Origin: Spisula solida
Taxonomy: Eukaryota; Mollusca; Bivalvia; Venerida; Mactridae
Direction of reading: 5' to 3'
Length of the DNA: 64,000 nt
Assembly (NCBI GenBank): GCA_947247005.1
Contig: OX365955.1
Location: 41,705,822 to 41,769,821, forward strand
Part shown: positions 49,345 to 59,892 of the stretch, piece after piece
How positions within the stretch are numbered: position 1 is the stretch's first letter
How the letters are laid out: each line of letters starts with the position of its first letter
Notes under the pieces: model-generated
Told to the model about the DNA's origin: nothing
Database searches by the model: none
Seen by the model: only the letters and a program-made list of their open reading frames with translations
Position numbers and translations under genes: made by a program

Positions 49345-49513
49345 TTTATACAAACTTAAATATCAAGTTGTTAATGCCATTTTATACAAACTTAAATATC
49401 AAGTTGTTAAATGCCAAACTTAAATATCAAGTTGTTAAATGCCATTTTATACAAACTTAAATATCAAGTTGTTAAATGCCATTTTATACAAACTTAAATA
49501 TCAAGTTGTTAAA
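49345..49513 (+). repeat. 37-bp minisatellite, about 4.7 units, copy 2 only
   Basis: The unit is 'atgccattttatacaaacttaaatatcaagttgttaa'; the third unit lacks 'ttttatac'-type bases and one junction lacks an 'a'. In copy 1 the aligned place (about 24617) has one degenerate 'acaaactttaatatcaaacg'. The array therefore expanded in one copy only. The frame 49239-49460 is the repeat read as protein. Confidence 0.92.
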
Positions 49514-49565
49514 TATCAAACGAGTTCTGGACAGTTTCCTAAGCGAGCCTCTGGCGAGTTTGATA

Positions 49566-51299
49566 AAACTTCATGAACGAGTTGAATACTAGTATACACT
49601 TGTTAAATGTTATAAGTACACCAACATGTAATGCGTATATCTTTTTTATTATACATGATATCATGTTTATATTTTGCATGTCTTTATGCGATTTGTATAG
49701 CACCAATATCCAGTCCTACGTTTAAGTACCAAAATGCTGCTCAATCCTGAATATGCAAATGAGGGAAGTCTTATCTGCAGGGTATCATTAACAGGGTAAT
49801 AAAGTGACCACACTTCACCATAGGAGTAATTGATAACAGTTTACTAGTACTTGATGGCTGGAAATATGATCGTCTGATTGCAGTTGCAGACAAAATACCA
49901 TATATCATTGTAATGAGAACATGTGCAATCATTTCAGAATTTGAATGATGAAGAAGGAGACACACAGTCATACATCCGTTTATGTATTATAACTTGGGTT
50001 CATAACTTTATATAAGTGTTTAAAAAGCATACCAATTTAAAGACTAATTATCATTTTTTCCAAAAGTAACCTTTTTCTATGCATTAACCTTTTCAAATCA
50101 AGAACCTCTGAACCACAACCAAACTTTTGTGTTCCTCAATATGTGTTGTTCTAGAAAGCACGCATGTTAATTAATTTATTTAACATGCGTGTAGAAAGGT
50201 TGTACGAAATAATATTAAATAAACTTTCCAAGGAGAGTGGTGTTATTTTATGTACATGTCATATAAATGTAAATGAGCCGTTCTCCATGAAAACTGGGTT
50301 CAGTGACAAAATTATAAACATAGTGATATTAAAGCATTAGAAAGACAAAACTCTTATGAACAGTTTCTGAAAATTTGAATTAATTTAGTCTGATTTTAAT
50401 AAAACATATCAAAACCATGAATGTTTGCGTTTAGAGAAAAGATCTGTAATTTTGTAATTATTATACATGTATATAATTATTTGGATTATGTGACCATGTA
50501 ATTGCTCATTTATTCAATAATGAAATTCAAAAATACTGAAATGATAAAACCTATCTGCCTTTTCAGGGTTCTCACACCTATTATGACACAAAATTGTCTG
50601 ACTTTTACCTGACTTTTCACTGACCAAAGAGCAGTTTTCCTGACTTTTTAGAGCAATTAGACACCAAATCATTTTTTAGTTTGGGCAAAATATGACAATA
50701 AACAAGAGAAAAGGAAGATATATTTTCTTATGGGACAAATGATTTGTAAGGCAACAGTTTCAAGCCTGACAATTAACAATAAGTTATAATGATTTAGCAT
50801 TGTCCTAGGTGAGCAAAGCCTGTGGTATTTTTTCATGTCTTTGGTATTTTCTTCACAGGAATTGACACTTATCGACAGCTATAATAAAGAATTCCCTGAC
50901 TTTTGTTCAAGTTTTAGATTTCCCGGACTAATTCCAAATTTTCCGGACTAATTCCAAATTTCCCCGACTGGGTAACGCTGTTTTTCAGTGGGTTTTTTGG
51001 TCGATTTTATAGCTGTAGATGGGCTGTACATAACAAATTAAAAATATTACATTTGTATCTTTTTCCCAATGTCAAGCAAAATATTCCCAATTCAAAGCGA
51101 AACAACACTGGGCTCAGTAAATGCTTATGTCCCGGTGTAAGCCTTGTCCATAATACCTAGCTAAGTAAATCAGGGGCCATAATCCTGCAGAAATGTTGGA
51201 TAGTGATACATGGTGTTGACAATGTAAGGTATTTATGAGTAACTGCTATTGAACTATGACAAGACATAAATGAGATATGAACGATTGTTTGAAATAGCC
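49566..51299. other. Unique AT-rich DNA between copy 2 and the LINE
   Basis: No match elsewhere in the window. A degenerate stretch at 50560-50985 repeats 'cctgactttt' and 'ccggactaattccaaatt' words, begins 'cagggttctcac' and ends near 'ctgggtaacgctg'. This may be a worn hAT-like repeat, but no TSD was found. A short palindrome at about 50155-50195 pairs 'cacgcatgttaa' with 'ttaacatgcgtg'. No gene seen. Confidence 0.5.
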
Positions 51300-51459
51300 T
51301 TTGTCTATATTTGAAATTTTTGAATGCTGAACTATGTAAGCGTAAATTTGACAAGTGTTCACTCTGCAAGAAAGCGTTACCACCACCCGAATCATCGAAT
51401 TCGTCACGCTTGACTGGTTCTGTGGATTGTGCTCAAATTTTTTGCCTATACAACGGCTC

Positions 51460-51477
51460 ATGAACAATGGCTTGTAA
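51460..51477 (+). other. Five-codon upstream ORF overlapping the ORF1 start
   Basis: ATG AAC AAT GGC TTG TAA begins 7 bases before the ORF1 ATG in another frame and ends inside ORF1. Such an overlapping uORF could reduce ORF1 initiation. Whether the LINE uses it is unknown. Confidence 0.5.
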
Positions 51478-53182
51478 TAATATACTTAGTCCATCACAGC
51501 CGAGCGCACCGTCTGTCACATTCGTGACGGACAATAACGGGATATACGAGACTGAAAATGCAAATTCTTCAATGGATTACTCCGAGCTGCGTGCAGTCAA
51601 ATTGTGTGTGAATACGAACGACAATGCATGCGATTTAACGACTGAAAGCAACTGTAATGTTGATCAATTACACTGCTATATGAACAACTCAACGTATACA
51701 AATAACTATATATATGGCGAAGATATGTGCGATAGCCAGCCGATACCAAATCAACAGTTCTTCCATAAACTGGATGACTCGCTATTTAACCTTCCAAAAG
51801 ATTTATATATTGAAAAGCTACTACAACATACGAAAAAAAACGACGATGATATTTGTTTATATCGCTCAATTTTAATGAAACGTGCAAGTGAATCCCACCT
51901 CTGCCCCGACGGATCTCTAAGGCAACGACGTACAACTAGTCAAGGCGAGAGCTATACCCGCTACGCACAAGATTGCTATACAATACAACAATTCGTTAAT
52001 GACAATGATCCGAAAGTTTTGGTTGATATTCTGACAAAAAGGAGGGCATCAACGAAGCAAGACGACTCAACAGAAAAAGATGCAGAGATAGCCACGCCCC
52101 TTTCCATACAAAATGAACTGGCTGAAATTAAATCAAAATCAAACTTAATCTTACAAGATGTGAATGATTTGAAAACACAGCGAGCAACCGATGCACATAC
52201 GATCGAGTCACTACAACGAGAACTCAGTAATATGAAGAACTTTACAAACAACCTCCTGAAATCTACAAACGCGCAACTAGCATATCATGTTCACTTAATA
52301 GAATTTCTGAAACTCGAAGTGTGTGCGCTAAAGAAGAATAACTCGCTGCAAAAAACATCATGTCCTGAATACCGAACAGGTGAAACATGTAACACCGAAA
52401 CTCAAATGAACAAACGTGTGAACAAAAACAATGACAATGCCCATCTATCCTTATTCGCACACATTAGCGAGCAAGCTGAACCGTCGAATACTTCTCATTG
52501 TGAATCGTCGAGTAACAACATCGCACAAAATCTGGATCTACCAGAACAAACATCAGCAAGATCTCAATCTACGAATACATCGGATACTAGTCATAGAGAC
52601 AACACTTTGAGCTATGCCGGCGCGCTAAAACACAGTTATAATAACCATACAGTGGCCAACAATATAAACATGGAAGCTCAGGTCACTTCAAGAAATACGA
52701 ACGTACTTGACAAAACACCATATCATAGATACGTTGATAATCACTGTGAAAAGGAAGAATATGCGTCTCATAATGAAAACCAGTATAATGACCACATACG
52801 TAAGCGGCCAGAAAACACTTACACAGAAAACACTTACTCTCAAAATGACAATGATGCACCAATATTTGAAAGTGTGCCGTCACGTAAAACCAGGCGTTAC
52901 TATGTCGGCGGAATAGCCCAGAACTCAAACAGAACAGGTATGATAGAATTTTTGAGAGAAAGGGGCATAACCGCGGCTGCAGTAAAACTGATTAACACGA
53001 AACGGGGAAGTCTTGCTGGAAAACTGACAATACATGAATCTGACTGGGAACTTATAGAACAAAAACACTTCTGGCCGCGAAAAATGTATTGCAGACGTTG
53101 GTATTCTGAAATGGAATGGGAATCTAAGTTCTATACGACTATTGAACATGAATATGGAACTAACCACGCTCAGGTGGATTAA
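51467..53182 (+). CDS. LINE ORF1 protein, 571 aa
   Basis: Uninterrupted frame. The start at 51467 sits in 'aacaATGG', a fair Kozak context. Residues 1-205 are polar and Asn/Asp/Thr-rich without a recognised fold. Residues about 213-292 form a predicted coiled coil (IQNELAEIKSK...DLKTQ...SLQRELSNMKNF...). Residues 300-470 are low-complexity and Ser/Asn/Thr-rich, with a short SYAGAL motif at 382. Residues about 476-545 form a small folded domain, RRYYVGGI...GMIEFLRERGI...GSLAGKLTIHESDW...FWPRKMYCRRWY. Its order matches the RRM-like C-terminal domain of ORF1s in CR1-type LINEs. No CCHC zinc knuckle was found. The expected role is RNA binding and coiled-coil assembly of the retrotransposition particle. 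The stop TAA at 53180-53182 is 8 bases before ORF2, suggesting coupled translation. Confidence 0.85.
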   Translation: MACNNILSPSQPSAPSVTFVTDNNGIYETENANSSMDYSELRAVKLCVNTNDNACDLTTESNCNVDQLHCYMNNSTYTNNYIYGEDMCDSQPIPNQQFFHKLDDSLFNLPKDLYIEKLLQHTKKNDDDICLYRSILMKRASESHLCPDGSLRQRRTTSQGESYTRYAQDCYTIQQFVNDNDPKVLVDILTKRRASTKQDDSTEKDAEIATPLSIQNELAEIKSKSNLILQDVNDLKTQRATDAHTIESLQRELSNMKNFTNNLLKSTNAQLAYHVHLIEFLKLEVCALKKNNSLQKTSCPEYRTGETCNTETQMNKRVNKNNDNAHLSLFAHISEQAEPSNTSHCESSSNNIAQNLDLPEQTSARSQSTNTSDTSHRDNTLSYAGALKHSYNNHTVANNINMEAQVTSRNTNVLDKTPYHRYVDNHCEKEEYASHNENQYNDHIRKRPENTYTENTYSQNDNDAPIFESVPSRKTRRYYVGGIAQNSNRTGMIEFLRERGITAAAVKLINTKRGSLAGKLTIHESDWELIEQKHFWPRKMYCRRWYSEMEWESKFYTTIEHEYGTNHAQVD

Positions 53183-53190
53183 ACCGTCTT

Positions 53191-56100
53191 ATGAACATAT
53201 CTCAATCAAATGATCTCAAACTGCTTACATGGAACATTCGAGGAGCTATGTCATCAGCCAGCAGTCTCAGTAATCTGTTAGACAAATACAGCATAGATAT
53301 TGCTCTTATTTCCGAACACAAACTCTTGGAAAATTCTAAGAAATTTCTTGGGACAATACATTGTGCGTACAAAGCAGTAACCGTTTGTAGTGAACCATCC
53401 CCGACGAACCAGCGATATGGTCGAGGTGGCGTGAGCATACTTTATAAACAATCAATCGAATTTGACATCCATATTTTAAACATAAGCCAGTGTTCAAGAA
53501 TACAAGGTATTAAAATTGTACGTAACGGAAGTCTACCTATATTCATATTTGCCGTGTACATGCCTTCAATAAACTATACGAATGACGACTACGCAACATC
53601 GTTAGACTCTATGCAAGGAATGATCGATAGATATATCACCGAAGGAACTGTTATATTCTGTGGCGATTTAAATGTTGACATTAGCACAGCGGGATTAAAT
53701 ACGTATAGAACTACCATTGTCCGAAACTTTCTTACGCATAATAATTACAATGTTATACCCCCAGAGAATAACTCATATACCTTTAAACCAACAAGAAAGG
53801 TGCTGGACTATGTACTTCTAGGCGCGTGGCAAATTGATCTGATCAAACATCATACCGTTATAAATGACGATCTATGTAGTGTATCTGATCACCTACCTTT
53901 ATTCACGATACTTAATACCAACGTCACAATATATGAACAACAGAAAGACCCGTACATAGCATGGACGAAATGTACGGCTGGCGACCTGTCCAACTACAGA
54001 GATCTACTTACTGCGTATCTATCATTTGTGAACATTGACCATTTACAACCAAATGCAAATGATATTGAGCTATTGCACAGGCATATAAACTCGTGTATTA
54101 AATCAGCCAGTAAGTCATTACCAGTAAGCAAATTTAACAAACATTCCAAGCCATACTGGACTAAGGAAGTGAAATCAGCGCATGATGCGCAACGCGCGGC
54201 GCGTGTAACATGGATACAACATGGACGTATACAAGACAACAACAATCCATACTATAAATCGTACAAACGTTTAAAACGAACATTTATAAACACGCAAAAA
54301 GAAGCAATACAGAAAGTAAATGAAAGATTCTACGAAGATCTGAACACAAACGCATCGTGTGACATACGCCTATTCTGGAGATTAGTACGAAAATCACAAC
54401 GTAAGGAAAAAGAGACAATTAATGAAATATCGCGAGATGATACGACAGTGCGTGATCCCACCAAAATATCCAATGTATTCAAAGAACATTATAGCCAGGT
54501 ATTTACCCCAAAACAGAAAGGACATATATACAACCCATTTCAATTACAAGTCAAACAAACTGTAGAGAGTTTCATTAACTCAAATGACTTCTCCTCAGAT
54601 AAAATTCTAACTGATGCAGTCGACTACACAGAAATACACCATGTGATAAAACAATTGAAAAAGAGCAAAGCCCCAGGACACGATCAAATTGTGAATGAGC
54701 AACTCATTCATGGTGGTGACACGTTGTTATATTACCTTCGAACATTGTTCAACATGATGATACAATCTTCATACATTCCGAAAGACTGTAAATTGGGTAT
54801 TATAATACCAATACGCAAAGATGGTAAGCCAAGCAACTCGCCGAAAAGTTATCGACCTATCACGTTGCTTCCGGTTGTATATAAAATGTTTGAAAAAATA
54901 CTACACGACAGACTTACTAAATGGTGCTTTCTTCACAACAAGATGTTTCCTAATGATCAGCAAAACGCTTACCAAAAACACCTTGGGTCGATCACTGTCT
55001 CGTTTAACTTACAGGAAACACTTGCAAGTTATCAAGAACTTAACTCTGTGACGTACGCAACATTCCTAGATACCACCGGTGCTTTTGACAATGTGAACCA
55101 TACATCATTATTCTATAAACTGTTAAAATTTGGAATAAAAGGCAAAATACTAAGAACTTTAATAAATTGCTACAGTGACATCAAAAGTGCTGTCCTTGTT
55201 AACGGAGTGAGGTCAACAAGTTTTCCTGTTCTTCAAGGTGTACGTCAAGGTGGCGTACTTTCAACCTAGCTCTATCTTCTCTTCATAGATAAACTGTTAT
55301 GTGATCTGGAAGAGTCACAACACGGTGCGCATATAGGATCTATACGTTCTGGCAACCCTACTCTTGCTGATGACTTAACATTGATGTCACCAAATTTGAC
55401 CTCGCTACAACATCAAATAGATATAGTTACCAACTATGCTAACCAATGGGAATATGAACTAAATGCTAGTAAATGTAAATTGGTTGTATTCGGTGGAAAC
55501 ATATCCCATACACCATCTGTGCGTATTGGCGACAAACAACTGACATGTAGTGAATCAGCAACTCATGTTGGTATCGAACTTCACCACTCAATGAAATGCA
55601 CTCATGCCATCACTGCAAGAATTAAAAAAGCAAGAGCGTCTCTATTTTCATTACTTACAATCGAAAACAATCTAGGTGATATCCACCCTCTAACCTTAGG
55701 CACAATCGTCAAAAGGGTGTCAGTGCCAATCGCACTATACGGTGCTGAACTCTGGAACACCATGACAATATCAGATATACAACACGCAGAACGATTTATC
55801 CGTCTTTGTGCAAAAAGTATACAACACCTTCCCACACGAACTAGAACTGACAATGCACTAAGTATTCTCGGATGGAGACCCATTATCGCCCAAATTGACC
55901 TAAGGAAATTAACATTTCTTTACAAACTGTGTACAATGCCAACACATCTTCTTTCGAGAAAGATATTTGATTATCGCCTACAACTATTCGCCATACGGGG
56001 ATACAGAAACCAAACTGGATTCATTCCGGATATCTACAGAATACTGCAGAAGTATTCACTCACTCATCACTTGCATAAATACCTGGAAAATTGTGAATTC

Positions 56101-56625
56101 CCAGCAAAATCTATGTGGGCTCGAACTATTCATACACAAATCAACAATTACCACGATAATGCTTTGACTGAAAGAACATTATACGATCCAGACTTCACTA
56201 GACTTCTAGCTTCTCAAAGCGAAATAACTCCATCTCTGATCTGGAAATCAGCAACCAACCGAAACCAAATTATACACGCAACGACGACAGCGCGGGTGTT
56301 AACATGTGCCTACAACAGAACAGTTGACCAATGTTGTAAATTATGTTCAACTCAAACTTTAGATCTATATAGACATGTGATCGCTGAGTGTCAACACCCT
56401 GTACCGAAACAAACACGTATAAACTTTATTAAAAATGTAGGACAGAAGTACTCTCGTGCATTCAGTATCCACCTATCGCAATTATACGGAGAGGACTTTC
56501 TCCTGAGCTTATTTAGCATGGACACCATAGTACAGTTTAATCTGAAAATGTGCCAAGAATACATGCAAGATGTGTGCAATTTTATACATTTATCACTGCC
56601 ACGTATATTTACATATAATGCCTAA
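53191..56625 (+). pseudogene. LINE ORF2: endonuclease-reverse transcriptase, one in-frame TAG
   Basis: One frame (1,145 codons with terminator) broken only by TAG at 55267-55269 (codon 693). Endonuclease: LLTWNIRG (Asn16), SEHKL (Glu42), CGDLNVD (158-162), LDYVLL (Asp206) and SDHLPLF (232-238), all catalytic positions kept. RT: KKSKAPGHDQI (490-500), IIPIRKDGKP...YRPITLLP (537-561), ATFLDTTGAFDNVNH with the first catalytic Asp at 627, LQGVRQGGVLS (681-691), then after the stop LADD (55363-55374), the second catalytic motif with Leu where Tyr or Phe is usual. The C-terminal part has IQHLPTRTRTDNALSILGW and a CCKLC...H...C zinc-like cluster (about codons 1048-1067). The stop removes the second catalytic motif, so this copy should be unable to mobilise itself unless TAG is read through. 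Confidence 0.9.
55267..55269 (+). other. Single in-frame amber codon in the RT domain
   Basis: TAG follows GGVLST and precedes LYLLFIDKLL in the same frame. No frameshift accompanies it and the rest of the ORF stays open for 452 codons, which suggests one recent point mutation. Confidence 0.95.
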
Positions 56626-57090
56626 CTTTAAGCATCCCTCTACACGAATAAACTGAGAAACGCTCTGGACCTTTTTTTCACACTAAAAACTCTAGATGCT
56701 AGACTATAATGTATTGTATTTCACTGTTGTTGCATTGATAATGTGTAACTGAACTGTTACTGTGCATGTATTGAATGTCTCCTGACATGATCATAAACTC
56801 TTGGAATTATTTACATTGTTAACTGCAAAATCTATCCCACTTTATACCGTCTAACTAATAACTCCTGTACTACTTATTGATTGTAATTGACATTGCTTAT
56901 ACTACTTGTTTGAAAATTGTTTATATTACTTGTTTGACATTGTTTATATTACTTGTAACTGTATAAATGTTCATATAATATATGCAAATCACTTAACGGT
57001 GGAAATAAAGAGTATAACAGACGGAAAAACGAACGGACGGACAGGACAATCACTATATGCCTCCCACATCAGTAGATACCGGGGTATAGA
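56626..57090 (+). other. LINE 3' untranslated region with a ~24-bp tandem and AATAAA
   Basis: After the ORF2 stop there is a 56889-56962 tandem of 'ttgtttatattacttgtttgacat' (about three units), then AATAAA at 57004-57009, then 'gacggaaaaacgaacggacggacaggacaatc'. The element end is inferred, not proven by a TSD. Confidence 0.6.
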
Positions 57091-57764
57091 AAATCAAACA
57101 TTTAACTATAAAAAGAGCATGCTCTACTAAACTTTAGAATGTAAAACACTAAATCGAAGTCAAGTACACATAAGACTCAGTAATTGTATTCAATTAAGCT
57201 TATAAACAGATTTTTATGTTAGATTTGTACTTTTTCAATTTTGACAAAAACTCCATGAAATTCACAATCCTAACGCCATGGGCTAAGATACCAAAATAGG
57301 GGTCAGATATTGTTATACACTGAGTCTGCTAACTACAAAATTATGAAAACTGGTCAGATATTCACACTGGGCCAGTAGAAAGCATCTAGTATAAATTCAA
57401 GACTGCAGGTTGATTTATGCAACTGCTAATCTGATTTTACGACCTGTTAATTGGTAACCTGCAGGGATATAACTGTTTCTGTTGGAGTAAGGGAAGATGG
57501 AAAATTCTCTGCCATAGGTACTTAAAGGTAGGACTGTATCCGACAATTCGATGATTGTAATGTGCCCTATGCGAGCAGTGAACCGTGAATTTTCAAATTA
57601 TGCAAAATGCACGTGCAAAACAAATGATTTTCGCACGAAGTCTCAAAATGTTACATACACATTGTCCATCAATACCCACACTAGGAAAACACAAAACCGC
57701 AAGAATTACGATAACAGACCGTACAAGAGAGGTCTGTGAAACACACGCGGCTCATGAAAGTAAA
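57091..57764. other. Unrecognised DNA 3' of the LINE
   Basis: No open frame beyond 62 codons and no repeat with other parts of the window. Slightly less AT-rich than the segmental copies. Confidence 0.4.
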
Positions 57765-58075
57765 TAACCTAGTGTAGCTATGGTCACCACGACTTTGACC
57801 TATCCACCCCAAAATGTGTGGGAGCCTACATCTGATGATTAGCAACCTCTCTGTAAAGTTTTACAATCTAAGATCCTATATTTCTTATGGTGTGGACCAC
57901 TGATTTTTGAGTGTTCAAAGGTCAGGGTGTGGTGGACCTTTGATTTAAATGACCTTGAAATTGAGTCGGGCCGCCTGTGGAGGATGAATAATCTCCACTT
58001 AAAATTTTAGAATCCTAGGACCAACCGTTTTGGAGTTATTGTTGGAAAATCATTCGGCATGTCGACCGACCTACT
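57765..58075 (+). repeat. Bivalve-type interspersed repeat with 'gacctttga'/'atcctaggacca' words
   Basis: The pattern 'gaccta(tc)cacccc...', 'taaagttttacaatctaagatcct', 'ttcaaaggtcagg', 'ggacctttgatt...tgaccttgaaatt', 'aaaattttagaatcctaggaccaa' and 'tttggagttattgttggaaa' is two tandem versions of a unit (about 57780-57900 and 57930-58050): Tgacc(t)...caa(t)ctc...agttt..(a)atcctag(g)...gttattg. From memory this type is abundant in bivalves and other molluscs. It has no coding capacity. Confidence 0.6.
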
Positions 58076-59270
58076 ATTTGCACGTAACGCTATGTACTGT
58101 GTTGGTGTACTTCTAACATTTAATGAGTGTAAGTTAGACTTAATTCATTCAATTCACAATGAGTGTTAGATTAATTTTATCACATAATAAACACATAATT
58201 ACACGATTTATGTTGAAACACAGACTCCATTGTATAAACAACGCCAAACCTAACCTCAATTATGGCAAACAATGGCGTCATTTAGGTCATTTAGGAGATG
58301 ACCGGCTGTTTCTGTTGGGTGTTGCTTCTGTCCTAGTTTCGATTTTTTGTTGAAACTATTAAAATATGGTGTTGGGTTTAATGTTTAGCTCCACTGCCGT
58401 TTATAGTGGAGTTTTTCAAAACATGTATTATATAAATTCCACAAAATTTCATTATCTCAGTATTCGTCATTTTCACAGGGCCAATTCAATTGGAGCTAGG
58501 TTTTTTACTTGCTATTTGCTATTTGTTTCCTATTTGATTCGTTCACACTATTCGTGCCCTATCCGGCTCGTTCAAAAGTGAATACACCACTGTATATATA
58601 TGTTGCTACATTTTTTATTTATATCCTTTTTGTCTGCTACCATCAATAAATTATTTGAACGACTGCAGGGATTTACTATATACTGTTATTCCTTTTTTAT
58701 TACTGTTTAACTTAATTTTAGGACTTCAGACAGCTAAAACTATGTATTTCAGTCTTTTACTGTAAAAACTAGGACATTCAACTTTTTGATTGCTGAAAAT
58801 ATTCGAGATCGGTCTCAAATAAACTCGACAAGGAAGGAAACTCTCCAGTACATAATGATATCAAAATTTGAATAGTTTCTCTTTGATAGAAATATGGTCT
58901 ACAGCGCATCGTGTTGCCTCGTCTGGTGGATAAAAAAAGATAGTTTGTGGTAAAACAAATCATGTATAATGCCACTTATTATTTTAAGCCTAATTTCATG
59001 AACAAAAGTGTGTTCAAGTGTCGATAATGCTACGAGTTTTGTGTACAGCAGAGTTCGTACATTCATACGGCCGTACGCATTTTCTTACCTGTAAATCGTC
59101 ATGCATATATAATTAATTATTCGGGTTTAGTGCGATTTATTAACAATTATTCAGTTATACACGGGGGTCGACCTACCAAACCAATTTTCATGGACAGTTT
59201 CAACCAGGACTAACTTACCCAGGAAACTAGCTTCGTATCTTTCAAAATTACATGTACACTATATATATGT
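58076..59270. other. No recognised feature
   Basis: Two adjacent short frames (58159-58353 and 58366-58581) carry no recognisable motif. A small hairpin 'ctccactg...tagtggag' lies at about 58390-58412. Nothing else seen. Confidence 0.4.
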
Positions 59271-59485
59271 TGTAGATTGTCCTTGTGGTGTGTGGTGTCC
59301 GGTTGTTGTTTTCTCGTCACATGGCTCTCGTTCCGTTTTAGTTTGACTGACTGAGGCGGCAGACTTTCGGGACGGGATGCCGTGTTTTCAGTGCTTCGTG
59401 TGTTTTTAATGTTTACTGTGCTCGGCTGATTAAGTTGAGTGCTGCCTTCCCTGTCTGACTTAATATAATTGTTTTGTGTACAAGT
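59271..59485 (-). repeat. K/R-rich family fragment, minus strand, linking the two other fragments
   Basis: Minus strand from 59485: 'taagtcagacagggaaggcagcact', 'cagccgagcacag' and 'aacattaaaaacacac' match the 20.5-kb pseudogene. About 100 bases on, 'agtcagtcaaactaaaacgg', 'gtgacgagaa' and 'caaggacaatctacaac' match 24895-24990. Frame pieces LSQTGKAALN and SVKLKRNESHVTRK are recognisable. It is the only copy that holds both ends close together. Confidence 0.7.
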
Positions 59486-59561
59486 GAAGGAAATTTAAAT
59501 CAACACATCGATGACATTTTCATGTGTCACCATCTGAATCTGTTCACCGTATGGAAAGTAA

Positions 59562-59892
59562 TGCAACAGTCAATATTATGCCCGCCCGGGGGTGGTGGGA
59601 ATACAGGGGGAATTAGACAGACAAATCTTCCCGACAGGTGGGAATTAGACGACCTTATCGACTCCGAGTCCCGGTGAATATACTTTCGTTCGGGAATTTC
59701 GACACCGCGAAAGACAACAGTGATACTTTTATTCGTGTTTTTATTAAAGTACCCGGATGAAAAACTATGTCCCACGGTGGGGATTTAGACAGTAAGCAAT
59801 GTCTCCTGGGTGGAGATTTAGACATCAAAAAAATTAAAATGTCTTATTCCCCTTGAGTCGCCCCGCGGGCGGGCAAAATATTGACTCGTGCA
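59562..59892. mobile_element. Harbinger-like MITE, independent insertion in opposite orientation, 331 bp
   Basis: Reverse-complement orientation relative to 23689/48279. The ends 'tgcaacagtcaatatt' and 'aatattgactcgtgca' each carry one change from consensus. The flanks are 'taa' and 'tta'. The word 'gg(g)ga(a/t)ttagac' occurs four times in direct orientation (about 59608, 59640, 59779, 59811), and 'gtcttattcccc' once inverted (about 59840). It follows directly a K/R-family fragment at 59271-59485. Confidence 0.82.

Larger units (their letters stand above)
25270..49565 (+). repeat. Copy 2 of the ~25-kb direct segmental duplication
   Basis: This is the second copy. Colinear blocks with copy 1, by eye: 25275-26690 to 1-1340; 27023-30371 to 1476-5393; 31490-33684 to 9010-11095; 36336-40962 to 11096-15783; 40963-41368 to 17966-18359; 41369-43527 to 19012-21236; 43669-44230 to 21237-21810; 44629-45464 to 21811-22700; 48201-49565 to 23607-24690. 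The right edge is blurred by a copy-2 minisatellite at 49345-49513. The spacer between the copies (24.7-25.27 kb) contains a relic of the K/R-rich repeat family at 24895-25245. Confidence 0.93.
51300..57090 (+). mobile_element. Near-full-length CR1/Jockey-like LINE (non-LTR retrotransposon)
   Basis: Two adjacent ORFs in standard LINE order: ORF1 (51467-53182), 8 bases, ORF2 (53191-56625) with apurinic-type endonuclease then reverse transcriptase, then a 3' UTR with AATAAA at 57004-57009. The 5' limit is a guess, since no TSD could be found. The 3' limit is placed after 'ggacaatcactatatgcctcccacatcagtagataccgg', which resembles tails seen at ends of bivalve repeats. It is outside the 25-kb duplication and single-copy in this window. 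It is much better preserved than the LINE relics at 3-4 kb and belongs to a different subfamily. Confidence 0.88.

Noticed and set aside
49345..49513. CRISPR-like regular repeat
   Set aside because: Units are directly adjacent without unique spacers, in an animal-type genome. It is a minisatellite.
50560..50985. Possible hAT element starting 'cagggttctcac'
   Set aside because: The end 'gggtaacgctg' pairs only loosely (about 8 of 11) and no 8-bp duplication flanks it. Left as a degenerate repeat.
48350..59775. Similar frames in the MITE members (48350-48562 plus, 59527-59775 minus; shared 'YFNKNTNKSITVVFRGVEIP')
   Set aside because: They lie inside a 331-bp non-autonomous element with TIRs, and the copy-1 member is broken. 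Treated as repeat DNA read as protein.
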